Assembly: GCA_019915135.1 (NCBI GenBank)
Contig: JAHLMK010000013.1
Span: forward strand, 124,001-188,000
DNA length: 64,000 bases
Direction: 5' to 3'
From: Strobilurus pachycystidiatus
Lineage: Eukaryota; Basidiomycota; Agaricomycetes; Agaricales; Physalacriaceae
Each line of letters begins with the position of its first letter. The first letter of the stretch is position 1. The notes under the pieces are model-generated. The model made no database searches, was not told the origin of the DNA, and was given only the letters and a program-made list of their open reading frames with translations. Of this stretch, positions 21,747-33,153 are shown piece after piece. The translations under genes and the position numbers were made by a program.

Positions 21747-23171
21747 TTACACGTTGCAAGCGGCAGCAGAAGAGGTGGGAAGAGCATCACTGCTGCTAGC
21801 GCTGGGAAGAGCATCACTGGCGCTAGCGCTGGGAGAAGCGCTGCTAGCACCGGGAGGAGCTCCGCCAGGTCCGCCTTCGCCTCCTCCAGGTGGACCACTG
21901 TTAGGGTTCGCAACACCGCCATTCTCGGTCAGTGTAGCGGCAGGGGTGACTGTATACACGTTCGAGACATCGATCCCCACAGCCGCCCACATCATCACGC
22001 CGTCCGTGATATCATCACCGAGGTAAACGTACTCGAGGAAAGGATCTATATCTTCCGCTTCCTCCGCTAGGATACTATCGTTCGCGTTGGTGGTGAGGTC
22101 TTGAGTGTTAGTGGCGTATGGCTCTGTCGTCTCGACGGCAGTGATGAGATCCTGGTCGAAGAAGACCTGTCCGACGTGCGACACGCTTTCGCTGACAAAC
22201 GTGCCATTATCGAAGAGAGTCCCGTCTTGATGGGCAACGATGTGGACGTGGGTGGCGCGAGAGGTGTAGTGACCGGGGAAAATGGTGAGCCACTGCGCTA
22301 CGCCATCCTCGTCAGTAGCCTGGAGACCACGCAGGAAAGTGTTGTTCTGCAGATCATCGCGCTGTTAGTCCAATGATCTGGCAGAGTATGAGAATGCATA
22401 CAATGTTTGTAGCATCGCTACTGTCTCCATTACCACCGGAAACTATTCCAGAGTATACGCCAGTCGCGTTAGCTGGATGGCCGTGTTAGCATTGAACCAG
22501 GATACCGAAAGGACTCAGAGACTGACCATGCCAGAAATCGATGTAGACGTTGGAAACCGGTTCACAAGTACTAACATCGATCAATTGGAGATCAACGTAG
22601 GTGTCGATTCCTGCCTGGTCCTCGCGGATGTCCCAGCGAACAAACTCGCCATCAACGTCTGAACAGGAGGAATGAGAAATCGAGTTGATTGCAGAATGAG
22701 AAGTGAAAGGCTCACAGTAAGGTCCTTGCGTGACTTCGGGGGCAAGGACGCAAGAGCTGTTGCCGTCGAAGAGCGTGGCAGCATCAGTGTTGTTGTTGAC
22801 GCCGGTCAGGTCGGACTGATGGTCGGTGGCAAGGACCGTGTCAAGGTCGCGCTTGAAGGGAACATCCGAAGCTGCAATATGCATGATGAGAGTCGGGCTG
22901 GAAGGTGTTCAAGAGCATACGAACCGAGTGAGCGTTTGCGCCGAAGCGTCTTCGCGAACTCCTCACGGCGCTTTTTGGAGCGCTCATAAAGACCGCCACG
23001 CTTCGCGAGAGTCTCTTGGCAGGAAGCCAGAGAGCTCCGAGCGTTTATTTGGAATGCGGCGCGTCTAGCATGCTCAATGCTACCAGGCTCGAGGTGAGGA
23101 TGAGCAGAGACAGAAGCCGCGAGTGAAGCAACAGTCACTGCGAGCTGTACGAAATGAGGGAGAAGGACCAT
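21747..23171 (-). CDS. Secreted intradiol ring-cleavage dioxygenase-like protein
   Basis: Extracellular member of the intradiol dioxygenase family, non-haem Fe(III) enzymes that cleave catechol-type rings. Exons 22925-23171, 22716-22871, 22527-22658, 22402-22472 and 21747-22346 give 401 aa. It starts with a signal peptide (LAVTVASLAASVSAHP), then a basic Arg/Lys-rich stretch. The core holds APEVTQGPY next to YVDGEFVRWDI, then VSNVYIDFWHANATGVYSG and FPGHYTSRATHVHI, giving the usual Tyr, Tyr, His, His iron ligands. The last 60 aa are Gly/Pro/Ser/Ala-rich with repeated SDALPSAS units. Secreted forms in wood-decay fungi are linked to breakdown of lignin-derived aromatics; that role is inferred here. 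Confidence 0.88.
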
Positions 23172-23351
23172 GACTTTGGATGGTGTGAGAGAGAGAATTG
23201 GTGTGAATGATGGAGAACAATGGATAGTTGAAGGTGTCCTTTATAGTACGCTGAACTGGCGGCCGTCATTGGCCCTATGGAAACGAGCGCAGTAAGAACC
23301 ACTTCACTATTCCAAAGAGTGAAAGTGCATTTCTAGGCACGAAGCTTTCAC

Positions 23352-23601
23352 TAGGGTAGGCGAAACCCTGGATCGCAGCCAAAAATGGTGGGAACGCATG
23401 GCTACTTTGCCTCTGTATCCACTGTCAGGCCACTGCAAACACAAAGATACCACCAGAAACTACATACCATTTTGTCCGCCGGAGCACAGAAGGCGACGCG
23501 CGACGACGGAAAGGGTGGGCCCTGACTTCTGAGACGAAGAGATGGAGAAGGAGGTGGCGCACTTGCTGCTTTGGGCTGCCTTCAGGGTTTCGCCTACCCT
23601 A
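23352..23601. mobile_element. Short inverted-repeat element (MITE), TA duplication
   Basis: The sequence GGGTAGGCGAAACCCTG at 23354 recurs in inverted orientation ending at 23599, and weaker pairing continues to about 30 bp. The unit is about 246 bp, bounded by TA at both sides (23352-23353 and 23600-23601), as for Tc1/mariner-type insertions. The flanks CTTTCA and TGAAAG extend the symmetry outward, so the true ends may lie a few bases further out. No coding potential. Confidence 0.6.
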
Positions 23602-24116
23602 ACTGAAAGGACACCAACCGGAATGAGCACATTATGCGTCGTAACGGCTGGCAACGGATAAACAGCTGATACTGCGCGTTCACTGAAAAACAGAAATAGA
23701 AAGCTGCGCGTCTTTGAGGATTGCTTGGCAGAAAGGCGCAGTACATGGGAGGATCCAATCAGAACGCTGGGCTTGCAAACGTAGTGGTTCGGGACTCCAT
23801 AAAAGTACGCGAATGAGCGGACTTGAACCTAATCTGACCCTGCTGGTGACGGAGAAAGCCATATGCTTTCAGTCTGAGGTTCGGTGACGAAGAACGAGAA
23901 GTCGCTCTAGGGATATCCGACGGGATCTGGATCAAAGTTTGCACCGCGCATATGAAGACATACTTAATTGCTCCGCTTCCACAAGCAGGACGTTCATTCA
24001 AATGTATACCGGGTTCCACAGCGAGATGCATAACTATAGCAATACAATTCCTAACATAGTAAACAGACCATTCGAGATCGTAGAAGTCTTTCACACACCT
24101 AAGCAACAATCCGTTT
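23602..24116. other. Intergenic region
   Basis: Between the MITE and the stop of NDUFAF7. Only antisense shadow frames are seen. Confidence 0.35.
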
Positions 24117-25676
24117 TCATTTCGCAGCTTCATATTCTGCCTGTTTACGAGCAACAAATTCTCCGACGAACGGATAGACCGGCATCTCGTGATCAATCCT
24201 CGAGATACCCATGATTTTGTACTCCCTCCCCATCGTCACTGGGTCGATAAGGCGTTGCGCTCCCTTCTCTATGGCCTCACGTCTTTCCTCCAATGTCGTG
24301 CCTTCCTTCAGCATCTGGACGCGCGGTTCCAAGCCCATCTTGAGGAGAAATTCGGCTTGGGGGATCGGGCCGTGTACGGTCACTGCACTTGCTTAGACAG
24401 GAGGAGAGAAAAGCTGAAGAGTAGACTAACCGAGGTCCTGCATCGCTTCCCTCAGATACCCAAAATCAACATTGGCCGTCAGGTCGCAATCACCCGGTTG
24501 GTCAAAGACGTCCACGATTTTATGGCCCTTGAAGGCCTGTGTCCGAAAAAGGATGAGTGGCTACACACCAGATCGTAAGACACAAATGCCTACGCACGCG
24601 GAAGGAATTCCCTGAAGGCAGGGCTCCACCGTAGTCAGCGATGAGGGCACATCCTTGCTTGGCAAGGAGCTCGCCGATCTTGCGGGCAATCCTGAATGAA
24701 GCCTGGGATACTTCGAGGTGGGCGCCTTCGGGTATGGCGTCAAAGCGCGGAGAGGTCTTGGCAAGGAGGGAAGAGAGTGCGGAGGGTGTGGGAGAGAGGA
24801 CGCGTCGAAGACGTGGGTAGGCGCCCTCCGTTGGCTCTGCGTCGATTTTGACTTCGTGCCAGCCTGTCGATCGTCGCTACGCAACTTTGAGTATCTAAAC
24901 GAGGCAATGATAAGCAGTGACTTACCTCTAGAATGTTTATAGGTAAGGCGTCAAAGAATTCATGTGCGACAAGCATGGTAAATTCGTCCGAGGCGTGTAT
25001 CTCGTCGATGGCATCGTGCCATTTGAGATTCCAGTCGCCAGCAAGTCGCGTTTTTTGGAATTCTCTCATCGTGGGGCTAGTCTCGACTAGATGGACATGT
25101 TTGATAGTTGCAGTTGTAGCAAATTGTCGTATGACCTGTATGTATGTTAGTCAAATGACGTTCTAACGAAATCAAGACTTGCTCTGAGAATGTCTGCCAT
25201 GAGGGTGCCTCTTCCAGGACCGAGCTCGACGAGTCGAATAGACGAAGGCTCGCCGGCGTATTTCCATTGCATAGTGAACCATATTCCTACAAGCTTCAAG
25301 AATTGGACAGTCTTCGCGGCGAGAGATTAGATGGTTACCTCGCCAAAGACCTGGCTGATTTCAGGACTTGTGATGAAATCTCCTTTGGCACCGAAGACCG
25401 CGTTCGCCGAGTTCATATAGTAGCCATCGTGTGGGTGAGAAAGGCAGAACTGCATGTATTGCGAAAAGGACAGCGGCCCGACTGCCTTGGGTTGAATGAG
25501 CAGCCCAGAAAGAGAAGTTACAGGTTGTGAAGCACTTTTATTGTGTCCAAGACGAGCTTTTCAATTTTTGTTATTGATGGCGCATTCCCAGTGAACCGCT
25601 TCGCTGCGAAACCGGGTTTGCATGGCCAACGGCGATTCGGTAGCGCTCGTCCGAACGGTCGTGATAGACGGAGCAT
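24117..25676 (-). CDS. NDUFAF7: Mitochondrial protein arginine methyltransferase NDUFAF7 (MidA)
   Basis: SAM-dependent methyltransferase (PF02636) that symmetrically dimethylates an arginine of the complex I subunit NDUFS2 during assembly in the mitochondrial matrix (known for human NDUFAF7). Exons 25536-25676, 25339-25485, 25183-25293, 24926-25135, 24598-24876, 24431-24536 and 24117-24382 give 419 aa. The N-terminus MLRLSRPFGRALPNRRW is Arg-rich and lacks acids, as a matrix presequence should. Conserved blocks are GDFITSPEISQVFGELVGIW, LVELGPGRGTLMADILR, VAHEFFDALPINI, CALIADYG and DLTANVDFGYL. The intron after ADILR (25136-25182) uses a GC donor. It diverges from TIF6 across 183 bp. Confidence 0.92.
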
Positions 25677-25859
25677 AAGGTTGAGTCAAGGTGAGCAGCA
25701 GGCGGACCCGACGAGGATGATGATAATAAAAGGCAAGAACTTGTTTGATTGCCGGCAACAAATTTGTTACCCCTCTTCACTTTTTTTGTTACCCCTCAAG
25801 TCACCCTTACCCTCTTACCTCCTTCCTTACCCCCGCCTTTCCCGCCCACCCCCGCCACA
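25677..25859. promoter_or_regulatory. Bidirectional promoter between NDUFAF7 and TIF6
   Basis: Only 183 bp separate the two start codons. The TIF6 side ends in a strongly pyrimidine-rich leader (25765-25855, mostly C/T), typical of highly expressed translation-related fungal genes. No TATA box is visible. Confidence 0.6.
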
Positions 25860-26766
25860 ATGGCCACGCGTACGGATTCATCATCGACCTGCATACAAAT
25901 TGGCTGACGTCCGCCCCCAGGCATCCAATTCGAAAACAGCAGCGACATCGGCGTATTCGCCAAATTGACAAACAGCTACTGCCTGGCCGCCATCCAGGGC
26001 AGTACCAACTTTTATTCCGCCTTCGAGAGCGAGCTCGGCGACGTCGTCCCCATCGTGCACACCAGCATCGGCGGGACGAGAATAATAGGGCGCTTAACGG
26101 CTGGTGTGTGCCATCCGTCCCCATCGCCCATCGATTGCTAATTTTTTTTCGTTTCCGTTCCAGGCAACCGACACGGCCTCCTCGTACCCTCATCCACCAC
26201 CGACCAGGAGCTGCAGCACCTACGGAACTCCCTTCCCGACGCTGTCGCCATCCAGCGAGTAGAAGAGCGGCTATCAGCCCTCGGCAATGTCATTGCATGC
26301 AACGACTACGTCGCCCTCGTCCACCCCGACGTCGACCGCGAGACGGAGGAGATAATTGCCGACGTCCTCAAGGTTGAGGTCTTCAGGCAGACCGTCGCCG
26401 ACAACGTCCTCGTCGGCAGCTACTGCGCCATCACCAACAACGGCGGTCTCGTGCACCCAAAAACCAGCATACAAGACCAGGATGAACTGAGTAGTCTTTT
26501 ACAAGTCCCCCTGGTGGTACGTCCATCCATCCCGTCATTATTGTCTTAATCTCATACGAATTCTTTTCCAACAGGCAGGAACAGTAAATCGTGGCTCCGA
26601 TGTGATTGGCGCCGGTCTCGTCGTAAACGACTGGTGCGCATTCACCGGTTTGGAGACCACCGCGACGGAAATCAGCGTCATCGAAGCCACCTTCAAACTC
26701 CAAGGACACGACTCGACAGCAGTCATCGGAGAGATGCGCGATTCGCTCATCGACAACTGGGCGTGA
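25860..26766 (+). CDS. TIF6: Translation initiation factor 6 (60S anti-association factor)
   Basis: eIF6 binds the 60S subunit, is needed for its nucleolar maturation and export, and blocks premature joining to 40S. Exons 25860-25869, 25921-26103, 26164-26516 and 26575-26766 give 245 aa, the standard length. The first exon has only 10 nt (ATG plus two codons and one base). Splicing gives [20 protein letters not shown], then [58 protein letters not shown] and [19 protein letters not shown], all repeats of the five-fold propeller. It is intact and divergently paired with NDUFAF7. Confidence 0.95.
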
Positions 26767-28583
26767 TACCCAAAAGTAGAAAGCAATGTTATATTTTGTA
26801 TATCTCTTGTATCGCAGTGCACTAATTCTATCACTTGTATCCTTATTCAGGACGGGCGAATATCGTTGTGGCCTCGAAGTTCTAGTTGTCAGTGTAAACC
26901 AACCTGAAGAGCAAGGAAGGTGTGCGTTTAGTTCGACCAGAGAGTCTTAAGCCCGGAGCCCACGTCAAGGGAGCACACATCTCCGGGACACGTACCTTCA
27001 AACCTGGAGAGAGATCGGGTGTTGTCCTCAGAGTGAAATGGCGTCGATGAATCTGAAGTGGCGCTGAGTGAGGTGAATCTAGAAGGTGAGAGAAACGCTC
27101 TTGGAGGTCCGATGGTGTCGAAGGGTGTCGGTTTTCTGCCGCCAGGAGCGAGGTGGCGGCGATTGATGTAGCGAATGCATGACGGGTCCTACTTGAACAG
27201 GACAGTCGTGGCGTTATAGGTGCTTCATTCAAGTGGCGTCATGGTCCAAAAGCTGTTGACCCCATTACTGAACAACACTCCATGGCCACGGAACAGCACT
27301 CACTCACTTCTGGAATCTATACAAGCGTCAGGACATGCACTTAGCCGTCGCGAGATCGTGGCGAGGGATCCGCTCGGGCGTTGACGACCAGGCATCCTCC
27401 AGCGGGAACATGCGATCCAGCCTGGTGGCCCACAAGCTGTCGGACCATGCATGACCGCCTCGGACAGACCTAGCGAGCACATGCGCGCCATTCCGCACAG
27501 ACGTGAGATGTTGGGCCGCGTCGACATCGCGTTTCTTGGCTTGGAATGGCAGAAGGGGAGAAGGGGCGCGAGAGGAAGGACGTCTGAGGTTATTGTAGAA
27601 GACAGGCGAGTGGGGAGGTAATGGAGGGAAAAGCCTGAGAAAAGGAATGATGATGGAGGCGTGTAAGGCATTTATAGCGGAGACGCGTCGGTGGCAGTGT
27701 TTGTTCTGCCCGGAATGGAGATGGTCTAGTTTGATTCATTACTTAACGACAGCGCGGCAGACAATAGACAGGCACAGAGCTGTTGAGGTTCATGAGATGT
27801 ACATCTCACCGTGATCCTTGCTACCATCTACAGGGTGACAGGCTGTTAGTAACACTGCTAGCCTCTGGTTAATGGTGGCGGCTGGGCACGTGACCGCGCC
27901 ACAGCGTAGCATTTCCGTGTACCTATTACATGATTTGGAATAAACATGGCCTTCAGTAGGCATCCACAGATACACCCTGATATCTCCTCATTCTTCCTCT
28001 GAAGCAGTCCTGGTGTGATCCCTGAGGCGCATGATTCAGAGGAAGAAAACGCTGCGGCGATGAGTTACGAATGAGCGCGATAGGATAGGACCCTGCCAGC
28101 GTTGTGCAGCTTGCTGATTGAAGGTGTCCAGCAGACTCAGTGGCTTGGCACCCAGAGCATACCCGGTCTTGTACGCAAGGCCGTAAGAGAGATGCTTAAA
28201 CTTCGGCGAGCAATGGCTCAGAGTGTAACTGCAGATCATTGAAGTGAACAAGTTGGCCCTCGCGTTTTTGAGCTGTGTCGGGGTACTCCTGCAAAATCAA
28301 GTGTTGGATTATCATTCTGCCTGTCATGGTAGCAGGGGATGGTACATCAGATGGGTTCAAAACACGATGATTGTGATAAGTAGGAGCAAGTTAGTTTGTC
28401 GCTGCTTGGCACACACACAACTTCTCCCTCTACCCACCACACACTGCGAGTATACTTTACGCTACGTCGCACTCGAGGAATTCAATGTCGATTCTATGTA
28501 ATGCTTGTCGGCGAAGACGACTCGGTGCATGTCAGCTCTACATGTATGTATGGCTCGTGGGCCATGATTACCCGAATCAACAT
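26767..28583. other. Long intergenic region (1.8 kb) with weak minus-strand frames
   Basis: A TATA box (TATAAATG, minus strand, near 27672) sits above minus-strand open frames at 27300-27671 and 26882-27232. The latter is followed by a plausible intron. I cannot assemble a convincing protein, so no gene is called. One copy of a 25-bp repeat lies at 28039-28063. Confidence 0.3.
28039..28063 (+). repeat. 25-bp direct repeat, copy 1
   Basis: Exact 25-mer beginning GAGGAAGAAAACGCTGCGGC, found again at 31057-31081. The two copies bracket the MFS transporter gene. Confidence 0.8.
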
Positions 28584-30865
28584 TTATCGCGATTCAGTCT
28601 TTTTCTCCCTGGCTTCCGCCTTCATGCGCCATTCCTCACCTTTCACCATCGTCAGGTAAATTGCAGCGCTTCCTATCAGCAAAGCAACAGCGAAGACGGT
28701 GTACATCCAACCTGCAAGACAGTCAGGTCAAGTTCTGCATCGGATGGAAGGTTTACCATCGCCGAGGCTATCCTGGGAACACATGTGAACGCTGCCATTA
28801 CATCAAGGACTCGAAGCATACCTGAATTGGAACCGCGATCTCAGTCGCCACGAATGCGGACGGGCCCCGGAACAAGCTGTTAAGGGCGACAGCAGTGGAG
28901 GAACGACCTGCATTCGCGTCCACGGTGTATGCTAGCGTGCTCGCGTACGTCGACCTACGAGATGCTCAGCCCATATTGAACGCGAGCTGCTACTTAGTCC
29001 TGCATCGTACATGACGAGGAACCCCGACACGAACAGCATAATGCAGATGACGGAGACGTGAACGCGCCGTTGGCAAACCCACCCTAGACCTACCACGGAT
29101 ATCGGGAAGAGCCAGATCGTGACTAGTGTGCTTCGCAGACGTATCTGCGAGGTCATGTCAGGTATTGTAAGGGGACAAACGAAGAACATGACGACCTCTG
29201 GATACATCCTGCCCTCGTTCTTGGCCTTTAGTTTGGCAAGCTGGATATCCGACCAGCGTCCTCCGAGGACACTCCCAGCCATGTTCCCTTTGGAGTTCAG
29301 TCAGGTCAGCTCATCGAGGACATAGACTACAGACCTAATCCAAAAGAGAGAAGTACCAATCCAATCTTGAGGGCGTTATACCAGTAGTGATTACCGAGCG
29401 TTCGGGAGGTTGTGTAGACGACTGTGAAGCAATAAGAGAAGATGAGGCCTGCGAAGATGCAAATTAGAAGAAGTCTTCGACGGGGGGTAGGAAGATTTAC
29501 CCGAGGCGAAGGACATGACAAGGTTGTTCATACGACGAATGGCGAGCCACAGTGGTTTGATTGGATTAACGTCTTTCAACGAGACCTTGAGTGTCGGGTC
29601 CTTGATCAGAGCGTCCACCGTCTTCGCCGGTTCTTGCTTCTCGACATCCCGAGGTGGCTCTAAAGGCGACTGTTCGGGGCTGTTTGGTTTGTTGGCTTCC
29701 TCCTGCGTCCGGGCATTTCTCCTCCTCTTCTTCTCTTGCTGCTCTTTGAGACGCTTGGTCAAGAGGGTCTGATAGGCCAAGCTACGCTCCTTCCGGAACG
29801 TATCCCTGAAAAAGAAGAGGACGCCGAGGAAGATGACGCCCGCAAGGATGGACAAGAACCAAAAGACCGCGCGCCAGTTGAAGCCAGTTGTGAGGACACC
29901 ACCGATGAGTGGTCCCAGTGAAGGGCCTAGCAAAGGAGAGATATAGTATATGCCCATCTGACGGAACGCGAGCTTATTCAGAGAACGAATCTGTGTATGA
30001 ATATCACTAGTACCTTCGTTCCTCGCTCCTTCGGTTCATAGATATCCGCCAAACTTGCAACGCCAGTCGAGCCGACGGCGCTAGACCTACATAATTTAGG
30101 TACTAATCAAATTTCACAAAGACGAGGTGATGCCATACAAGCCTACCCGGCAGCCTGTAACACGCGCATTCCAATAAGTCTAAGTCTAAAGTCAGTCTCC
30201 TCAGACAATAGATGCTTGAACACGGTGACAGACGTACAGCCCAATACTATTGCTTTTTGCGACCGCAACTGAGGATGCGAAGTAGATCGATAATGAGACC
30301 AGGTAGACGAACTGAAAAAACGATCAAAAGCCAAACTGAAGATGACTGAACGAGGAATACTTGCACGTCTACCTTTGACCTCGCTGACGGCACTCCACAC
30401 GACACCCGTGCTTCCTTGCATCAGGATGAACAACGAGACACTTAAACTGATCTGAGCGGTGGTAGCAGGTAAGTCCTCTTCCATTTCCTGGATGGCAGCT
30501 ACTGCTATGAGCGTTCCAGTACTATGGCAGGACGAGCCAGATACTCACGATTTTGAATGTTTGCAGAAATAGCGGCAATGAGGGCGCCAGAGGCGACCAG
30601 GAAGAGTACCAGATTCTGACAAGATTTTGACGCGTTAGGGGGAGATGCGCGCGACATGAAGCAGAGCACATACTTTACGCGCTGGAGACCATTGCCTTGG
30701 ATCGTCCTCGACCGGCATATGTTCAATGTCCAGTGCCGACTCCTCGGTACTAGTCTCAATAAACGATGAGGCGCCATTCTTGTCAGCAGCGACCTCGTGA
30801 GCATGAGGGAAATTCGTTGTACCAACGGTTGCTGGTGAAGCGATTCCAGGTGCCTCAGACTGCAT
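28584..30865 (-). CDS. MFS transporter, drug:H+ antiporter-1 (DHA1) type
   Basis: Proton-driven multidrug or polyamine-type exporter of the plasma membrane. The start is ATG 30865 and the first exon ends at 30674 (QWSPARK, then an intron). Membrane segments appear in order: NLVLFLVASGALIAAISANI (TM1), TAQISLSVSLFILMQGSTGVVW (TM2), then IGMRVLQAAG, and ISPLLGPSLGPLIGGVL with NWRAVFWFLSILAGVIFLGVLFFF (TM5-TM6). A 115-residue charged central loop (about 29520-29800) follows, as in the 12-TM DHA1 family. The C-terminal half includes GSVLGGRWSD and WMYTVFAVALLIGSAAIYL, ending in a basic tail. At least eight introns interrupt it; not all borders were fixed. The substrate cannot be predicted. Confidence 0.85.
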
Positions 30866-31056
30866 CGTCGTCAAAGGTTGTCGTAGTGATGTAAGTGATC
30901 ACCAGCTCAAGTTCTCCTTGTGATGACTCGAATGCTTGTCGGTCGACGAGGACCGAGAAAAGAGTTGCTACTCCGAAGAGAATGTCATAACACGCACCAC
31001 TTGAATGATCACACCTGAGAGCAACTTCAGTACATTCGGGCTTGCGACGTGACAGC

Positions 31057-31081
31057 GAGGAAGAAAACGCTGCGGCGATGA
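31057..31081 (+). repeat. 25-bp direct repeat, copy 2
   Basis: Identical to 28039-28063; lies about 190 bp upstream of the MFS start codon. Confidence 0.8.
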
Positions 31082-31127
31082 TTAACTACTACTGTATCTA
31101 GCCGGACCAAGTCTATGGCAAGCCTTT

Positions 31128-32194
31128 TCATAGAGTTAATAGCTCAGAGTAAGAACTCAAAGAATCTGAATTGTTAGACCTTGTCACAGAGCAATGCTGA
31201 CTAGGCGAACGGCACCATAGACCAGCTGCAACACTGCCAATGAGTGCCACTGATCGATCGTAGAGAAAAGGCTTTCGGAGGAGACTTTGGACGACAAAGA
31301 CGCCAAGCCGATCAAATGCTCGCATGCCAGCTTGCGCTAAGGGTGTGTAGTTCAGAGATTGACCGGGGCGTAAAGTAGGGATATTTGCCTGGAGATGAGT
31401 CCTAAACTCATTCAAGTCTGTCTCATAACCACTCAGCATCTTCGAAATCTTTGCACGATAAACCACGAGTTTGAACCATTTGGTCTTCATTTGTAGATTT
31501 ATCAGTTCTATCTCAATTCGCTTGACGAATCTGCACTTTATGAGGAACCGACATCGAAACGAGCAGGGCTTAATTACGCACAGGAGATAAACCTTCAACT
31601 CATTGGTGATCCACCTGCGAGTCTCGATATCCATTTTCGCACTCCCGATCCTTTGGACAAGATGTAGGATCTGGTCAGTCTCGCTCTGCATTCGTCGTGC
31701 TAAATCCTTGGCGTCTTCCTTGCAGACTCGGCATTCCTACAACAAGAAGAAATCAACCACTCGCCAATGTGTTCGCAAGAGCAGTACGCACGTCGGCCAC
31801 CTTGACGACTGTGACGATCAAACCCGCGATAGACTTAACGAGTGGTACGTTTTGGAGCGCCTCGCCAACGTCTTTGACAACGGCACCAGCGGTCTCTACA
31901 GCTGTAGAGTTCACCTGGGTCGAAGGGCGGATAATCAAAGTGAGAGAGGATGGTATGGATGTTGGCGCGGAGACCAGTTGAACAGTTAGCGCGGCATTTG
32001 TGGTGCCGGTTCGTGAAGAGGGTAGAGCGCAAGGGAACTGTAAGATGCGCCTCCGCCGCGGAGGAGGATCAGATTCAGACGTTTGTGCGCTGGCAGAAGT
32101 GATGTGAACAGTCGGTGCAATCCCGCGAATGTTGGGAGCGCGTTCTCGGGGGCGGAGATCGAGCTTTGCGACGGATGAGCGCTATGCCAGGCAT
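31128..32194 (-). CDS. Stand-alone NLR-type N-terminal (MLKL-NTD-like) helical protein
   Basis: The proposed exons 32081-32194, 31792-32037, 31593-31736 and 31128-31535 give 303 aa. The core reads STAVETAGAVVKDVGEALQN, then VPLVKSIAGLIVTVVKVADE and CKEDAKDLARRMQSETDQIL, then a long helical stretch with INLQMKTKW and YETDLNEFRTHLQ. This pattern (amphipathic helix, VP.VK.IAGLI, then four-helix bundle) is typical of the N-terminal adaptor or cell-death domain of basidiomycete NLR-like and kinase proteins. No NB-ARC, NACHT or kinase domain follows. It could be a truncated NLR relic or a free helper domain. The first exon is the least certain part. Confidence 0.5.
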
Positions 32195-32544
32195 GTTGGT
32201 TGGAGAGGGGGTTAGGTCAACGGCATCACAGCATCGCAAAGCGCTTCAAGCAAGGTGCCTGGCGATTGATGAGCACTGAATACGTTCATTTACATGTGCG
32301 GAGATTGAGCGCCAAAGTGTACAGCATCGAAGTCCACAACGCATTGAGAGGACGGTCTGAAAGTGAGCGAGTTGAGCTTATGTAGACATTGTCAGCGCAA
32401 GCGATAGAAGGTTCCTGGCAAACTGAGTGGCAGCGTTCGTGTCCCGACTGGGACGACCCATTCCTTAATTGGTATTTCCCGCGCGAAGCCGGCCATTTAT
32501 GAACTCCGCTCTGTAATCCCGATGTTGTCTGGTCAGCGACTCAG
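32195..32544. other. Intergenic, divergent start region
   Basis: The 350 bp lie between two divergent predicted starts (32194 minus, 32545 plus). No clear promoter element was seen. Confidence 0.3.
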
Positions 32545-33153
32545 ATGTCCCGAACTTCCATCGTCTGGGTTTAGTCCAACTACTGGGCGGAACCTCTACT
32601 TCGTTTTTGGGATTTTTTGCAGCGCCCTCACCTCTTCGATGACCACCGCGACGGAAGGGACTGGTACAAGCAGCTCAGAGCCACCGGTCTGCCAGCCGAT
32701 GTTGCCTGGAAACGTTAAACATTGACCTGTTGGACCAGTGTGGATGCTGACGGGCGAGGGAACATGGATGCGCCAGGTGAAAACACCAAGCAATCAGCCA
32801 CCAAGACGGCGTGGTGGATGCTCGTCGCTTCGGATGTGTACCCTAATGGTTACTCAGGCGGACGACCGAAGTTGGAACACTCCTGTCAGTGAGTCGTGCC
32901 CAAAATTGCCGAGACATAGCTTGCAATTCCTCATCCCAGAGATCATGCTGAATACCTGGCCCCAGGCGATGACTACGACTGGCTCGGAAGCGTCATGCAT
33001 TGCTACCGTCGATATCATGCAAGTCAATACGCTCATGACCAGGTCACTAAACAACTGGACGGCTCAAGCTTGGACTACCAGCGACGAAATCATAATGTCA
33101 ATCAACTTTCGGACACCAACTTGAAATTCGACCATCTACTTCTGCGCGCGTAA
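32545..33153 (+). CDS. Unrecognised small gene, 152 aa, four exons
   Basis: Found by splicing: exons 32545-32568, 32623-32713, 32759-32888 and 32940-33153, with GT-AG borders including a consensus GTGAGT donor at 32889. The product begins MSRTSIVW and contains HRDGRDWYKQLRATGLP, TKTAWWMLVASDVYPNGYSG, HAEYLAPGDDYDWLGSVMHC and ends LKFDHLLLRA. It is hydrophilic and rich in Asp, Tyr, Trp and His, with no signal peptide. I recognise no family. Its last 18 bases overlap the last codons of the glutathione transferase gene on the other strand. The ATG could lie further upstream. Coding status rests on frame continuity only. Confidence 0.4.

Noticed and set aside
27300..27671. 124-aa minus frame below a TATA box
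   Set aside because: The ATG touches the TATA box, and the best-looking frame has no start codon; no coherent protein can be built.
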